DNA from: Erinaceus europaeus
Taxonomy: Eukaryota > Chordata > Mammalia > Eulipotyphla > Erinaceidae
DNA: 64,000 bases
Direction of reading: 5' to 3'
Assembly: GCF_950295315.1 (NCBI RefSeq)
Contig: NC_080179.1
Span: forward strand, 67,883,961-67,947,960
Numbering within the stretch: position 1 is the stretch's first letter; each line of letters opens with the position of its first letter. Positions 42,661 through 53,585 of this stretch are shown piece after piece. The position numbers and the translations under genes were made by a program. Below the pieces are notes generated by a model that ran no database searches, was not told the origin of the DNA, and saw only the letters and a program-made list of their open reading frames with translations.

Positions 42661-42828
42661 TTCCGTGTGCCCTCCCTGTCTGCTTTTGGTATTGGTGATA
42701 CTAACTTCATAGAAGGTGGGAGTATTTCTGTGTTTGCAGTGTTTCGGAAGAGCTTAAAAGGTATAAGTATTAAGTCTTCCTTGAAAGTTGGGTGGAGTTC
42801 ATTTGTAAAACCATCTATCTGGGCCTGG

Positions 42829-43187
42829 TGTGCATAGCAGCACAATTTGTAGTAGCCAAAACCTGGAAGCAACCCAAGATGCCCAACAACAGATGAGTGG
42901 CTGAGTAAGTTGTATTTATACACAATAGAGTACCACTCAGCTATTAAAAATAGTGAATTTATCTTCTTCACCTCATCTTGGGTGGAGCTTGAAGGAATCA
43001 TGTTAAGTGAGATAAGCCAGAAAGAGGATGAATATGGGATGATCTCACTGATTGACAGAAGCTGAAAAATAAGAACAGGAGGGAAACCACAAAGTAGAAG
43101 TACTGTATTTTACTGTCAACTGTACACCATTAATCCCCCATAAAGAAAAAATAATACATCAGCAAAAAACAAAATAAAACAACAAAC
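42829..43187 (+). mobile_element. L1 3' end inserted in older L1, with target duplication
   Basis: Begins TGTGCATAGCAGCACAA and ends with CCCCCATAAAG and an A-rich tail. ATCTGGGCCTGG (42817-42828) and ATCTGGCCCTGG (43188-43199) flank it, differing by one base. Confidence 0.82.
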
Positions 43188-43747
43188 ATCTGGCCCTGGG
43201 CTTTAGTGTTGGGAAAGTTATTAATAATCGTCTCAGTTTCTTTGACTGATTGCCCTGTCAAGTATTCTAGTTTCTCTTGGTTCACATTATTTTATATTTT
43301 AAAAATGTCGTCTGCTCTTGCTGCCTTTTGTGTGCTCTTGAATTTTTTTAAGGCAATTTAGTTGTATACTTTATAAAATTCATTTTTGAGGTTACCTTGG
43401 TATACAAGACTAGATGTTTTCCACATCTTTCAAAATGACACTGTACCACACCAACCACCAAAGGGTCAGTGTCCCTTTAACAGAGTCTCCTGTACCCCTT
43501 CAATTCATATCCTGGTCTCCTCACCTCATCCCCACCACCGCCATACAAACTTCAAGCCCCCTTTGCAATCTGTGTCCATAGATTTATCTTCATTGAACTT
43601 TGCTTATTTTCCTTGCTTTGTTTACCTCATGGGTGAGGACTTTCTATGTTTTTATTTTATGTAAGTCCCTTTTGTATTTCTTGTAGGGCTTATTTAGTGG
43701 TAAATAATTCCTTTAGCTATTGTTTGGCTGAAAGCTGTTAATCACTT

Positions 43748-44074
43748 TTTTTTTTTCCCTCCAGGGTTATTGGTGGGCTCGGTGCCTCACCATGGATCCA
43801 CTGCTCCTGGAGGCCATTTTTTCCTCCTTTTGTTGACCTTGTTGTTGTAGCCTCGTTGTGGCTATTATTATTGCCATTGTTGATGTTGTTTGTTGTTGGA
43901 TAGGACAGAGAGAAATGGAGAGAGGAGGGGAAGACAGAGGGGGAGAGAAAGATAGACACCTGCAGACCTGCTTCACCGCCTGTGAAGCGAGACTCCCCTG
44001 CAGGTGGGGAGCCGGGGGCTGGAACCGGGATCCTTATGCTGGCCCTTGAGCTTTGCGCCACCGCCCGACCCCCT
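43748..44074 (-). mobile_element. Long-form tRNA-derived SINE
   Basis: T run, tail module 43758-43814 (CCTCCAGGGTTATTGG ... CTCCTGGAGGCC), body AGACTCCCCTGCAGGTGGGG and head-side end GCGCCACCGCCCGACCCCC. Confidence 0.9.
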
Positions 44075-44153
44075 AATCACTTCTTCAAACCTAATTTATA
44101 GCCTAATAGATATAGTATTCTTGAGTAGAGATATATCATCATCATCTCCCTCT

Positions 44154-44182
44154 CCCCCCCCCCCCCCCCCCCCCCCCCCCCC
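44154..44182. repeat. Uninterrupted run of 29 cytosines
   Basis: A single poly-C tract preceded by CTCTCCCTCT. Long G/C homopolymers are rare in mammals and error-prone in sequencing. On the minus strand it is a poly-G run able to form G-quadruplexes. Confidence 0.9.
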
Positions 44183-44724
44183 GTTAGAAGCCTTGAATAT
44201 ATCCCAACAGTCCTTTTTAACCTTTCGGGTTTCAGGTGAAAAAAAAGAGCTGAGACTCTTAGTGCGATTTTCCTTATAAACAACTCTTTTGTTTCCTTCT
44301 AGCAACCTTCAGAATTTGTTTTGTCTTTGACCTTTGCCATTTTAGTTATTTTGTGCCTCGGTGAGCGGACACGTGGTGCTGGATTCATATTCTAGAACTC
44401 CTGCTTATAAATCGAGTGCTGTAGCCATGGTGCCACCTTCCAGGGCATAGCATTTTTCTTACATATATATATCCATTTGCCTTGGATTGGAAAGTCAGTA
44501 GAGGCGTAGCCCAATCTTTTGTAAATTTTATACACTAATAATAATATAATGGTGTTAAGACACTTTCTTTTTAAGTAGATTTTTTTTTTTTTGGCAATAG
44601 TCCTGTTTATTGGCACTCTGTATAGAAGAATCTGCTTTTGAAGAGTAGACTAAGCTGGGTTTGTCTAATTCTACTTTTCTAGCCAGTTGTTTCAAAATTC
44701 CTATCACCTGTTTTGTTTTTTTTA

Positions 44725-44918
44725 ATTTATCTTTATTTATTGGGTAGAGACAGCCAGAAATCTCGAGGGAAGGGGAGGGAGAGAGACAGAGACACCTGCA
44801 GCCCTGCTTCACCACTCGGAAAGCTTTCCCCCTACAGGTGGGGACTGGGGACTTGAACCGAGGTCCTTGTGCACTGTAACATGTTCATTCAACCAGGTGT
44901 ACCACCACCTGGCCCCTC
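44725..44918 (-). mobile_element. SINE (GGCC-headed family)
   Basis: TTTATTGGGTAGAGACAGCC, GAAATCTCGAGGGAAGGGG, and head-side CAACCAGGTGTACCACCACC. Confidence 0.87.
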
Positions 44919-44919
44919 A

Positions 44920-46058
44920 TCTGGTTTTCTACAGGACAGGTTGTCTTAGTTTTTCTCTTCCTTTTATGTAGTGATCCAAAGCTTTCTCTTGATTTTGAGA
45001 CTGCAGAATTTTGCTACACTTGCTTTGTATTGATTATTCATTTCTAATGCTCAAAGCCATAGCGGCTTTATAAATTTCATAGTTCTGTATTAGTAAACTT
45101 ACTAAAGGAGGGAGAGTACATAAATAAATGCATCTAGTCTGCTGTCTTTAATTGTGGATTACATGTGTATTTTAAAGATACTGGTGAGTTAATTCTTGGC
45201 TTCCTAGTCAGTCTAATTCATTAATAAAAGCTAAAACTGAAGTTGAGAAATAATCTTGGCAGGGAGGCATACAATTAGGAGTAAAATTTCTAAGCTGCTG
45301 TCTTTCACTAATGTTGCTTGAGTCTTATTTGTCTTCTAAAGGGGTGGGTGGGGGGAAATCTGCCTTGTATTCTAAATGCATATTGGTCCTAAAAGTCTTA
45401 TTTAATATTTTAATTTCTTTGAAGAAGTTCTCTTACCTTCCAAAATAAGTGGTTTGACTAATCAAGAAGAAGCTTACTTACTAGGTTGAGCAGATTATGT
45501 CTTCCACATTAAAATCCTTAATGGCAGAGTCTGTCATTCCCTCTTTTTCTCAGTGATAAGAATAGTATCTGGTATCTACTTGGTGTCCTAAAGTATGTTG
45601 AAAATAAGAGTATTGAGATGTAATTTTTGATCTGTGCATTGCAGCATAGCCATTGCTGTTCTAGATGAGGAAAATAAATCACAGAAGGCCTTTTCAATGT
45701 GATGTGATTTAAAATTTTAAAAAGCAAGCAGTATAGCTATTTAGGAATTGTAAGGGGATGTTGTGTGACTAAACTAAGGGGCTGAAGAAGAGGGATGTAG
45801 GAGATAAGGTCAGCAAAATGTCTAACCTTATAAATCTCTAACTTTTAATCTGAATATGAAAGAGGTCTCTTGGGGAGTAAGAGCTAATTTGTCTGCAAAT
45901 GTAAAGCTGCTTGGTAGAAATGGTCACTGTGGGTCAAGGGAGGAAGTACACAGTAAGCAGAGGGGAAAAGGAAAATTCCTGTAATCTGGGTATGTTATTT
46001 CTTTAACCTTTGGAAGAAAACCATTTTCTGCCCTAATGGTATTGCAGTCTGTTGAACA

Positions 46059-46089
<31 letters not shown>

Positions 46090-46456
46090 GCATTATTCAG
46101 AACTTTGAATATAAGTTATTTAAATGTGGAAATACTCAAAATCTATGTTTTTTTTTTTTCTTTCTGTTACTAGTATATCTTTGTCATGTGGTATTATGAC
46201 AGATACCTTAATTTAGCAAACAAGGGATCATTCTTGTGTTGATATTAAATTTTTAATTTTTTTGAGAGTTCTACTTTCTAAGTTGTAATCATCTACAGTG
46301 ATGTCAATAGAAGGACAACTATGAAGGGCAAGAGTATTTTTTATTGATTCTTAATATGCCTTTTGATCTATTATATATTATAGTACATTTTAAATAGAAC
46401 TGTGCACTGAATTGAACATTATTACAACAACTTATGCTGCCTACTTTGTGTTTTCC
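44920..46456 (+). other. Unique intron 1 sequence leading to exon 2
   Basis: AT-rich with T runs at 46063-46090 and 46147-46159. No exon other than exon 2 and no young repeat recognised. Confidence 0.6.
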
Positions 46457-46458
46457 AG

Positions 46459-46618
46459 GAACATCATTTGCAGCGAGCTATTTCAGCACAGCAAGTGTTT
46501 AGAGAAAAAAAAGAGAGTATGGTCATTCCAGTTCCTGAGGCAGAGAGCAACGTCAACTATTACAATCGCTTGTACAAAGGAGAGTTTAAGCAGCCCAAAC
46601 AGTTCATTCACATTCAGC
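46459..46618 (+). CDS. EPC2: EPC2 coding exon 2 (residues 52-104, plus first base of codon 105)
   Basis: The exon starts directly after a pyrimidine-rich acceptor ending TTTTCCAG (AG at 46457-46458) and reads EHHLQRAISAQQVFREKKES followed by the PVPEAES segment and KQFIHIQ. These residues continue exon 1 without a gap and match EPC2; EPC1 has different residues around the FREKKES and NYYNRLYK segments. It ends at CAG C before a GTAAGT donor at 46619, giving a phase-1 junction. All 53 codons are open and no lesion is visible. This is the second part of the EPL1/EPcA domain. The next exon (starting PFNLD in this family) was not found before the right edge, so the gene continues outside the window. 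Confidence 0.97.
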
Positions 46619-47815
46619 GTAAGTTTGTTAATTCATTGTCTTCTGTTTGTAAGTTAAATTTATCAAAATCCTTTTGTGTTCTTTTAATTTTTCAGTTCAT
46701 ACGCACTGTCTACTAGGAATGTAAACCATTACAAAATAAAGTCTTTAAATGCTTACCTATGAAGTTTACAATAATTTTGAATGTTAGTTATATTTGGAAC
46801 ATTTGCTGTTTGTGTAATAATGTGACATTTGTACTTTTATTGTATAACTAAAAGATGGTGGATTACTGTACCCCTATAAAATTTATTGTTAATGGTATAG
46901 TGAAGGTAGTGCTGATTAAGGGTCTTTTGAATTTTGTAGAATTAGATTCTACACCTGCCTCCATCTAACTTTGCTCAAATTTTACCACCTAATATATCCA
47001 TTTTTTTCTCTCCATTGTTATTATTGAGACAGTCACCATCTCTTACCTTATAACTTTTTCTGTAATCTGTTTTATTTACTGTCTTCCAGCTCTAATCCTT
47101 ACCCTCTTCTAGCATAGCGTATCTTCTGCACTAAATCCATGGGTACCTGAGTGATCTTCTTGAATTGTTTGTCTGATAAAATCCTATTGTGGTACTTTAT
47201 GTCTGTAGTATGAATTTTTAGCTTATCCAACAGACCTGTGTTATTGTCTTAATATCTTATTTGGTTGTATTTTAAAAAATAAATAAGGTAGGTAGTTTGT
47301 TAAAATAGAGATTCTCAGGCTTGTTTCAGGCCTGTCTGAGAATCTCTGGAATGTGACCTGATATTAAGTATATTTTAAAAGCTCCCTAGATGAAATCTGA
47401 AATACCTCCAGATTTAAGACTGGTTTTCATTGATTCTAACTTTTTTTTTTTTTTTTTTCAATTTGTCATCATGGAAATAAGATGGTACTTGCACCTTAGT
47501 CTAGTTTATCAAAAGAGAATTTGAAATTGTTTTTGCTAATAAGCATATGAGGATGCTATCAATCTGAAACTGTTTTGGAATTTTCTGTTCTATTTTGTTG
47601 TGTTTGTTATTGGACCACATCGGTAGCTTTAATTCAGGCAGTAGACATGCTTGGAGTTTAGTTCTCATGGAACTTTCCCCTCCATCCTTCCACCCAAGGG
47701 CAAATTAGCAAGCACCGATGTTCCTGTTGTTCCCATCTGTGTGACTAGTCTATTTCTTTATTGTTTACTGTTGGCGTTCTTTTAGTCCTATGGCTTTACT
47801 TTCAAGATTGTTTTA
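46619..47815 (+). other. Unique intron 2 sequence
   Basis: No repeat or exon seen, apart from a T run at 47443-47458. Confidence 0.5.
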
Positions 47816-47859
47816 TTTCATGAGTGAGACAAAGAACAAAAACAAACCAGCAAAAAAAA

Positions 47860-48000
47860 ATGAGAATCAAGGTTGGAGGGTTGGAGGCAGAGAGATCCCT
47901 TCGCATTACTCAGCTGTAGCTTTCACTGGTGACAGGGATTGAACCTGGGACTTGAGGAGCAGTCTGGTGCACCATTACTGCATTGTCTCCCCAGTCCAAC
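47860..48000 (-). mobile_element. Old SINE fragment
   Basis: ACAGGGATTGAACCTGGGAC and GCACCATTACTGCATTGTC resemble the head of the CAGAGCTGAGCAGTG group in antisense. Confidence 0.6.
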
Positions 48001-48704
48001 CACGGAACCGTATGCAGGTGTGCTCTAACTTCTTACTAGACCCTAGTATAAATCCTTGCTTCCTTTCTGGTGGGCCATATAGTAATAATGCACATTGTAA
48101 TGATGGTGGTTTAGATTTGACTCAGTGCAGTAATGACCACATCTTTAGTTCAAGCGCAGTGTCCTTTTTGTGGTCTGCCCCCTGCCTACTCCTTTAGTGC
48201 CTCATTTCCTATTGCTGTCTCTTAACTTTCTGTACCAGGCTTAGAGGCTAACGTGAAATTATCCATATTTGCTTGTTATTTCACATTCCCTATTTCCCTT
48301 TTATATGCTATTCAAATTTTCTCCCCCTTATAAATTCACTGAAGACTCCCTTATGAAGCCTACTCTGACTTTTCTCATTCTCTCTCTCTCCTCTGTTTTT
48401 AAAAGAAGTATCTTGTATGTATCTCTGGGCAATGATTTGTAATCCATCCTTTTCCTCACTGTAGACTGAGTTCCTGGAGGACAGGGAATTTTTTGTTTTT
48501 CTTTGTACTTTTAGAATAAAGTGCATGGCTTTAGCTAATTTATTGAGTGACTTTGAAAATTTCAAGAGAACACACTTGTGAAAAATACTTATTTGATCAT
48601 TTCCTTTATGTTCTTTAATTTTGTGACCCTCCAGTTTGTGGAGTTTCTTTTATCTTTGTATCAGGAAGGCTATTGCTATTCATAATAGAATATATATTGT
48701 AATG

Positions 48705-48836
48705 GGAGAGAGCTAGAGATACACACACTGCTCATCTCTGGCTTATGTTAGTGCAAGAGATTGAACCAGGGACCTTGGAGTCTTAGGCATGAAAGTCTTT
48801 TTTGTATAACCATCATGCCACCACCCCCACCACATA
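48705..48836 (-). mobile_element. Old SINE (CAGAGCTGAGCAGTG group)
   Basis: CTGCTCATCTCTGGCTTATG through GTATAACCATCATGCCACC on the plus strand. Confidence 0.7.
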
Positions 48837-48844
48837 ATGGGACT

Positions 48845-49145
48845 TTTTTTTTTTTTTTTTTTTTTGCCTCCAGGGTTCTCGCTAGGGTTCGGTGCCTGCA
48901 CTACGAATCCACTGCTTCTGGAGGCCATTTTTCCCATTTTTATTGCCCTTGTTGTTGTTATTGTTGTTACTGTTGTTATTGGATAGGACAGAGAGAAATC
49001 TAGAGAGAAGGGGAGAGAAAAACACCTGCAGACTTGTTTCACCACTTGGAAAGCGACCCCCTCCAGGTGGGGAGCCTGGGGCACAAACTGGGATCCTTAC
49101 ACTGGTATTTTGTGCTTAACCTGCTGCTCTACTGCCCGCCCCCCT
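48845..49145 (-). mobile_element. Long-form tRNA-derived SINE
   Basis: T run, tail module 48866-48925 (GCCTCCAGGGTTCTCGC ... GCTTCTGGAGGCC), body CCTCCAGGTGGGGAGCCTGG and head-side TGCTCTACTGCCCGCC. Confidence 0.9.
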
Positions 49146-49154
49146 TTAAAATCT

Positions 49155-49256
49155 TTTTAACCAGGGCACTGCTCAGCTCTGGCTTACGGTGGTATGGGGG
49201 ATTGATGTGGGAACAGAGGATTCATATTGCTGGCAGTGAGCACCAGTGATAACCCT

Positions 49257-49290
<34 letters not shown>
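49155..49290 (-). mobile_element. Old SINE fragment followed by a TG microsatellite
   Basis: CAGGGCACTGCTCAGCTCTGG, then CCAGTGATAACCCTGG and a TG run at 49258-49289. Confidence 0.6.
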
Positions 49291-49329
49291 TTTGTCTTTG
49301 TATCTGCTGAACTTCACTATTTCCAATGA

Positions 49330-49522
49330 CTTCTTTTTCTTTATTTTTCTCTTTATTGATAGAAAGTGAAAGACAGAGAGCTAGAAATGGAGAGTAAGGG
49401 AGACATCTGAAGCAGTTCTCCACCACCTGTGAGACTCCCCACTGGTGAGAATTAAGGACTTGAGCCCAGGCCTTGTACACGGTAGCGCCTGTACTCCATC
49501 AGGTGAGCCGACGCCCAGCCCC
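49330..49522 (-). mobile_element. SINE (diverged GGCC-headed family)
   Basis: TTTATTGATAGAAAGTGAAAG, ACCACCTGTGAGACTCCCC and CATCAGGTGAGCCGACGCCC. Confidence 0.7.
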
Positions 49523-49544
49523 TTGTTTTTTCTTCTTCTTCTTC

Positions 49545-49655
49545 TTCTATTATTTAATTATTTATTTAAGAAAGCAGACATTAACAAAACCGAAGGATAA
49601 GAGGGGTACAACTCCACACAATTCCCACCACCCGATCTCCATATCCCATCCAGCC
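49545..49655 (-). mobile_element. Extreme 3' end of the ~1-kb retroposon family
   Basis: TTATTTAAGAAAGCAGACAT, GAGGGGTACAACTCCACAC and CCCGATCTCCATATCCCATC; only about 110 bp retained. Confidence 0.82.
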
Positions 49656-50224
49656 CCTTCCTTGTTTGTTCTTTTAATGTCAGGATAGCCGAGCAGCTGA
49701 CTCATTTGTAAAAAACCACTGAAGGAAACCAATGATAAAACTGGATATAACCTAATTTAGGGGTCAGACCTGTCACATACAGTAAACATTAATCTCGGGT
49801 TTTTTTTTCCTTTCATTTTATTTTGTTTATATATTAATAATAGAACATTAACAGTTTCATTTTTTCTTAGTCTATCAGCATATCTGTTTTACATACCATA
49901 GTATACAGTATCATAATATATGTAGAGACTGCTTTCCCAAAATTCTAAGCCCTAAGAATGTACATGTGATTTATGTGTACTGTTATATTCCTCAGTATAC
50001 TTAAAGCTGGCTTCTCAATTAGATAAAGAAGCCACTTGTCAAGTTTACGTGGGGGAGAGAAGAAACATTTTTTATGTATTCATTGTAAAGTGGATCCGTG
50101 TATTCCATTAGGTTTTGAACAAGAAAAAGATGCTTGCCTAACATACTTCAATATCATTACCTTTGTGGTTCCCTAAGTTATGATAATTTACCCCCTTGCC
50201 CTAGTGGGGCAAATAATTTCTTTT

Positions 50225-50345
50225 TCTTTTCATTTTTTTTTTTTTTTTTTTACCAGAGCACTACTCAGCTCTGGCTTATGGAACCTGGAGCCTCAGGCAT
50301 AAGAGTATTTTTGCATAACCATAATGCTGTCTACCCCTGCCCAGC
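50225..50345 (-). mobile_element. Old SINE (CAGAGCTGAGCAGTG group)
   Basis: T run, then ACCAGAGCACTACTCAGCTC through TTGCATAACCATAATGCTG. Confidence 0.75.
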
Positions 50346-50464
50346 AAATAAGTTTTGATAGGAGATTATAATGAAAAGTGTGACTTTTAAAGTAGTAAAT
50401 CTTTTGGTGAAAAGATTTATAAGAAAACATTTTATTAAAATGTTGCAGTGTTAAGAACACTTGC

Positions 50465-50615
50465 CAGGAGCCAGGCAGTGGTGCTGCTGGTTAAGTACAC
50501 ACACTACAGCAGTCGAGGACATGGACCTCACCTGCAGGGGGAAATCTTCACGAGTGATGAAGTAGAACTGCAGGTGTCTCTCTGTCTCTACCCAAGAATA
50601 AATAAAATAAAGAAC
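50465..50615 (+). mobile_element. SINE (GGCC-headed family), sense
   Basis: GGAGCCAGGCAGTGGTGCTG, CACCTGCAGGGGGAAATC and a tail AATAAATAAAATAAAG. Confidence 0.8.
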
Positions 50616-50977
50616 ACTCCAGGTGAAGCTAGAGCCAAGGTTGGGAAGTTCATAGAAAGGTAATACAGGAACAGTGGAAAAGTCTAGGCCTTACGGGCAG
50701 CCCACTTAAGGACCCCCCTATCTTCTCAAGGCTATGCTGAACTCTTTCCCTCGGATAAGTCTGTCTGGGTATGCCATATGGCAGATAATGGTAAAGCATT
50801 ATCTGGGTAGTTACCTACTAACCCAGGAGGGAGGAGAAAGGCAGAAAATATTAAATAGCAGGTTTTTTTGGGAAAAGCAAAATAATCATTTGATGGTCTG
50901 AGGCAGAGAAAAAGAAGTCTGCACACAAAATCGGTATGTGTTTTATGTTCACAGTTTCCGAAAAATAAAAAGAATTT

Positions 50978-51190
50978 GTAGGGCCTTGGTGGTGCACACC
51001 CAGTAGAGCCTACCTGTTACAGTGCATAAGGAGCGAGGTTCAAGCCTCTCAACTCCACCTGCAGAGAGGAAGCTTCACGAGTGGTGAGGCGGTGCTATCT
51101 ATAGGTGTTTCTCTGGCTCTCAAGTCTCTCCTGTTCTTTTTTCCCTCTCAATTTCTCTGTCTCTATTAAAAATAAATATAAATAACACAA
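50978..51190 (+). mobile_element. SINE (GGCC-headed family), sense
   Basis: GGGCCTTGGTGGTGCACACC, GAGGTTCAAGCCTC, GAAGCTTCACGAGTGG and tail AAAAATAAATATAAATAAC. Confidence 0.8.
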
Positions 51191-51689
51191 AAAGAATTTG
51201 AGGTGTCATTGAGTACAGTGGAATACATTAAGACCATGGTTTTAAAGGTCAGGGAGAAAATTAAGACAGGATTGTAAGAGGTAGATTTGATGCAGGGTGG
51301 TACACAGTTTAGATATAATATGACTGAATAGAACAACAAAAACAGAAGCTTGTTTCTAAGCTGTACCCTTTAGTCCATGTTTCCTGACACAGAGGCACTT
51401 AGAACTTGCCTGTGGGGTCACAAAAAATAATGTGATGTAAGCTAGCTCACCTGGTTTTGCTGGTAGGAGTCACTAGAAATAGGCCTTTTAACATATTCAT
51501 CTAGTAACTGGCATCTCTGTGGAAAATTCTTCACTGATGCCACATGACCCTTTCAGTATCTTCTTAACGTCCATTAAGGACCAACTGAATTTCACATATG
51601 CTTGCTTTCTGAAAATTTCAACAGAAGATAAGATTTTTTTTTTTTAATCCACGGTTGTGGGTAAAAGGCATAATAAAATTAACACTCAC

Positions 51690-51733
51690 ACAGGTGCTGG
51701 CTGGTGGTGGCACATTTGGTTGAACACACATGT
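51690..51733 (+). mobile_element. 44-bp SINE head with 16-bp target duplication (3'-truncated)
   Basis: ACAGGTGCTGGCTGGTGGTGG and GGTTGAACACACATGT are the first part of a GGCC-headed SINE. TAAAATTAACACTCAC flanks it at 51674-51689 and 51734-51749. The body, box B and poly-A are absent. Confidence 0.85.
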
Positions 51734-51998
51734 TAAAATTAACACTCACGGTTGCTAGGTCTAGGTCCTCTTAGTATATTTTATATATAAAGCTAAATCA
51801 CTCCTCAAAGAAACCTTATAAGCCAGGCTTTGACCTGTCTCCCCTTTAAAGAAAGAGTGTATGAGAAGTTCAAAGTAATGCTAACAAGCATGAGTCAGAA
51901 TGCAAACCCAGGCCATCTAGCTACAATGTGTCTATTTATGATGGTGTACTACTACTCTGTTGCGACTAACTGTTATAAAATGCCAGTGCCAACAGAGT

Positions 51999-52064
51999 GG
52001 GTTGTCAGGAAAGTCACGATACATTTTTGCATAGAAAAATATGATGTGATTTTTCCAACAGCCC
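51999..52064. mobile_element. Possible small MITE (mariner-like) or chance inverted repeat
   Basis: GGGTTGTCAGGAAAGTCACG at the left and TGATTTTTCCAACAGCCC at the right are imperfect inverted repeats around a short AT-rich core. The pattern resembles mammalian mariner-derived MITEs. TA target duplications are not clear. Confidence 0.4.
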
Positions 52065-52439
52065 AGTACATTAAATGGAAAATGTTACCATTCAAGTGTA
52101 GTTAATAAAGAATGGATGTCAAGGATTCCCATTCTGATTTCTTCTTTCTGATGGATAAAGTGCTAGGTAGAGGATAGGTTGTGCGCTGGTAAGAAGGAGA
52201 GCCCTGGACTTGAAAGGTGATGCTCATACCCATTGCATTCTTTTAGTGAAATCTGCAGCTAAGTGCTCTGCTTGGTAGGCTAAATGGACTGCCTAGACTG
52301 TGATCAAATGAACTTTCTTTTCTCCATCTGTTTACAAAATCAAGCCCTTTAAATGATTATGAACAGTATTGTCCAGAGGAGACTGAAGTGAATATTAAAT
52401 AATAGTTTCTGAAATTACTGAAAAAATAATTTCCTCACT

Positions 52440-52612
52440 GGGGCTGGAAAGAAAGCCTAATGGTTGTGCAAAAGATTTCATGCCTGAGGTTGTGAGGTTC
52501 AAGATTCAATCCCTGGAACCACCATAAGCCAGAGCTGAACAGTGGTTTGGGGTTGTGTGAATGTACCTTTTACCTCTGTATCTCTCTCATTAAAATATTT
52601 TAATAAAAAATG
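52440..52612 (+). mobile_element. Old SINE (CAGAGCTGAGCAGTG group), sense
   Basis: GGGGCTGGAAAGAAAGCC, GATTCAATCCCTGG, CATAAGCCAGAGCTGAACAG and a T/A-rich tail. Confidence 0.75.
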
Positions 52613-52732
52613 ACTCTCACCGACATTTGTCAGTAAAGTAACCAGAGTTACAGGCATTTAAAACAATCCATAGGATTAAATAAAGCTACTTCCCACACAC
52701 ACCTAAATTGGACCTTGTTATAAAATAGTTGT

Positions 52733-52865
52733 GGGCCAGCCAAATAGCTCACTCGGATAGCGTGCTGTACCATGCGTGCAGTGCTGCAGCAAGTCTAGAC
52801 CCCACTGCACCAGGGAACCTTCCATGCTTGGTGCCTCTCTCCTCTCTGCCCCAGTCTTAAATGAA
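52733..52865 (+). mobile_element. SINE of the second group, sense
   Basis: GGGCCAGCCAAATAGCTCAC and GGATAGCGTGCTGTACCATG, like 13700. Confidence 0.65.
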
Positions 52866-52971
52866 GATGGTTTCTCATCACTGACTTATTTTTGATTGTC
52901 GAATGAAACTACAAATATAAGACTTGAGTGCTGGTTTTGTTTGGCTTTTGAGAAGTTGAGGTTTATATTCT

Positions 52972-53246
52972 TTTTAATTTTTTTGTCTTTTAGTATTTAT
53001 TCCCTTTTGTTGCTCTTGTTTTATTGTTGTAGTTGTTGTTGTTGTTGGATAGGACAGAGAGAAATGGAGAGGGGAGGGGAAGACAGAGGAGGAGAGAAAG
53101 ATAGACACATGCAGACCTGCTTCACCACTGCCTGTGAAGCAACTCCCCTGCAGGTGGGGAGCCGTGGGCTCGAACTGAGATCCTTATGCCGGTCCTTGCG
53201 TTTTGTGCCACGTGAGCTTAACCCACAGTGCTACCGCCCGACTCCC
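52972..53246 (-). mobile_element. Young tRNA-derived SINE with 15-bp target duplication
   Basis: TGAGGTTTATATTCT at 52957-52971 and 53247-53261 flanks a full body with head-side end GTGCTACCGCCCGACTCCC. A clean recent insertion. Confidence 0.93.
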
Positions 53247-53289
53247 TGAGGTTTATATTCTACAGCGAAAAATAAAATGTTCATTGCTG

Positions 53290-53585
53290 ATTTTTTTTTT
53301 TTTTTATTGCCACTAGGGTTATCTCTGGGGTTCGGTGCCAACACAATGAACCCATGGTTCCCAGAGCCATTTTTTTCTTTTTCTTTTTCTTTTTCTTTTT
53401 CTTTTTTTTTAATTTGACAAGACAGAGGGAAATTGAGATGGGAGAAGGAGAGAGAAAGACACTTGCAGACCTGCTTCATGACTCATGAAGTGTCCCCCCT
53501 GCAGGTGGGGAGTGGGGGCTCGAATCCAGGCCCTTGTGCACGGTGATATGTGCACTTAACCAGGTGCGCCACTGCCCAGCTCCCC
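53290..53585 (-). mobile_element. Long-form SINE (diverged)
   Basis: T run, tail module 53309-53369 (GCCACTAGGGTTATCTCTG ... GTTCCCAGAGCC), a CTTTTT repeat (53376-53405), and head-side GGTGCGCCACTGCCCAGC. Confidence 0.82.

Larger units (their letters stand above)
40507..43375 (-). mobile_element. Older L1 (ORF2 RT region), interrupted by two later insertions
   Basis: Segments 40507-41601, 42551-42816 and 43188-43375 together parallel the ORF2 region of the long L1. They include a FADD motif and [18 protein letters not shown] (41080-41298 frame). Frame breaks are common. A 949-bp retroposon (41602-42550) and a plus-strand L1 3' end (42829-43187) were inserted later. Confidence 0.85.
7491..46458 (+). 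other. EPC2: EPC2 intron 1 (38,968 bp)
   Basis: Bounded by GT at 7491 and AG at 46458, phase 0. The first 1.2 kb belongs to the CpG island. The rest is dominated by L1, SINE and other retroposon insertions, annotated separately. The 200-N gap at 33868-34067 means its true length is uncertain. Unique stretches inside it, such as 9420-11080 and 44920-46458, show no recognisable exon. Confidence 0.9.

Noticed and set aside
44077..44305. Glycine-run minus-strand frames
   Set aside because: Produced by the 29-C homopolymer; not coding.
46412..46716. Two overlapping plus-strand open frames at EPC2 exon 2 extending past its borders
   Set aside because: Only the part between the AG at 46458 and the GT at 46619 matches EPC2; the flanks are intron.
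51830..52105. 91-codon plus-strand open frame in intron 2
   Set aside because: No recognisable domain, overlaps a possible MITE, and has no splice or promoter context to support a gene.
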